A DNA stretch of 15,133 nucleotides from an uncultured bacterium (GTDB lineage Bacteria > Bacillota_I > Bacilli_A > RF39 > UBA660): contig CAJMQX010000005.1 of the NCBI GenBank assembly GCA_905215635.1, positions 1-15,133 of the forward strand, given 5' to 3'. Both the position numbers and the translations under genes were made by a program. Shown in pieces: positions 14,917 through 15,133 of the stretch (position 1 is its first letter; each line of letters opens with the position of its first letter). Under the pieces are notes generated by a model that had not been told where the DNA came from, did no database searches, and was given only the letters and a program-made list of their open reading frames with translations.

Positions 14917-15133
14917 TTAATATTTATCCCAACAAGTACTCCAAGATTGATTATTAATTGAACTATCATCTGTACTAGCTAGTAATCCAAATACTACTCT
15001 AACAATAGTTATTACAAAGAATATTGCAAGTGCATAAATACATCTCTTTACTAATAGTTTTTGAGCTGTTTTAATTTCATCTTCTTTAGAAGCAACTACT
15101 GCCTTTCCTAAATCTAACACACCTAAAATTACT
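14917..15133 (-). CDS. Two-helix VirB2/TrbC-like membrane protein, C-terminal part (5' end outside window)
   Basis: The reading frame is still open at the window edge (it reads V-I-L-G before the first internal GTG), so this is the C-terminal part of a longer gene. The visible part holds the end of one hydrophobic helix, a short charged loop (KAVVASKEDEIKTAQK), a second helix, and a polar tail with one Cys. The downstream protein at 14007-14813 has the same arrangement and closely similar residues in its last 70 positions, so the two are paralogues. Two helices joined by a charged loop is the layout of VirB2/TrbC pilin-like subunits, and the position ahead of VirB6, PrgI and VirB4 genes fits. 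The pilin assignment is an inference from topology and context. The gene ends about 24 bases before an intrinsic terminator, which separates it from the next operon. Confidence 0.7.
   Translation of the reverse strand, partial: VILGVLDLGKAVVASKEDEIKTAQKLLVKRCIYALAIFFVITIVRVVFGLLASTDDSSINNQSWSTCWDKY

Noticed and set aside
1..15133. Alternative genetic code (TGA as Trp), as in some Mollicutes
   Set aside because: Trp is encoded by TGG where checked, and TGA ends the small membrane gene at 578.
1..15133. CRISPR arrays, tRNA or rRNA genes, insertion sequences, attachment sites
   Set aside because: No spaced direct repeats, RNA gene signatures, transposase frames or terminal repeats were seen.

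Overview
The window is very AT-rich DNA in which every supported gene lies on the minus strand, so transcription runs from high to low coordinates. Short spacers, overlapping genes, AAGGAG or AGGTGAT ribosome binding sites, TATAAT promoters, a Gram-positive-style PrgI protein and TGG/TGA used in the standard way all suggest a low-GC Firmicutes relative, perhaps one of the uncultured gut Bacilli or Clostridia. The exact lineage cannot be read from the sequence.

About two thirds of the window (15133 down to 3084) is a Gram-positive type IV secretion system (T4SS) locus. It opens with the tail of a small two-helix membrane protein cut by the window edge, closed by an intrinsic terminator at 14861-14893. 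A TGnTATAAT promoter then starts a long operon. In order, the operon encodes an exported paralogue of that two-helix protein, a VirB6/TrbL channel protein with a very long Ala-rich tail, a PrgI (VirB3-like) protein, and a VirB4 ATPase divided into two overlapping genes. These are followed by a membrane-anchored wall hydrolase fusing SpoIID and NlpC/P60 domains, a DUF1292 protein, a small membrane protein, and a lipoprotein that also has a C-terminal membrane helix. A strong promoter (TTGATA, 17 bases, TATAAT) at 5379-5407 then drives the coupling ATPase VirD4, followed 5 bases later by a formate/nitrite-type transporter and a terminator at 2310-2345.

The last 2.3 kb looks like ordinary chromosome: a one-domain rhodanese, RmuC, a small two-helix membrane protein and a DUF3603/UPF0736 (YjbA-like) protein. 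A GC-rich inverted repeat between rmuC and the small membrane gene holds that gene's ribosome binding site in its loop and its start codon in its stem.

Together the first ten genes supply both motor ATPases, the inner-membrane channel, pilin-like subunits and a wall-opening enzyme. No relaxase, oriT, integrase or VirB11 is visible, so conjugation and protein secretion both remain possible. The most unusual points are the SpoIID-NlpC/P60 enzyme in the place usually held by a lysozyme-NlpC/P60 protein, the divided VirB4, the extended VirB6 tail with distinct base composition, and three uncharacterised proteins that appear to belong to the machine.
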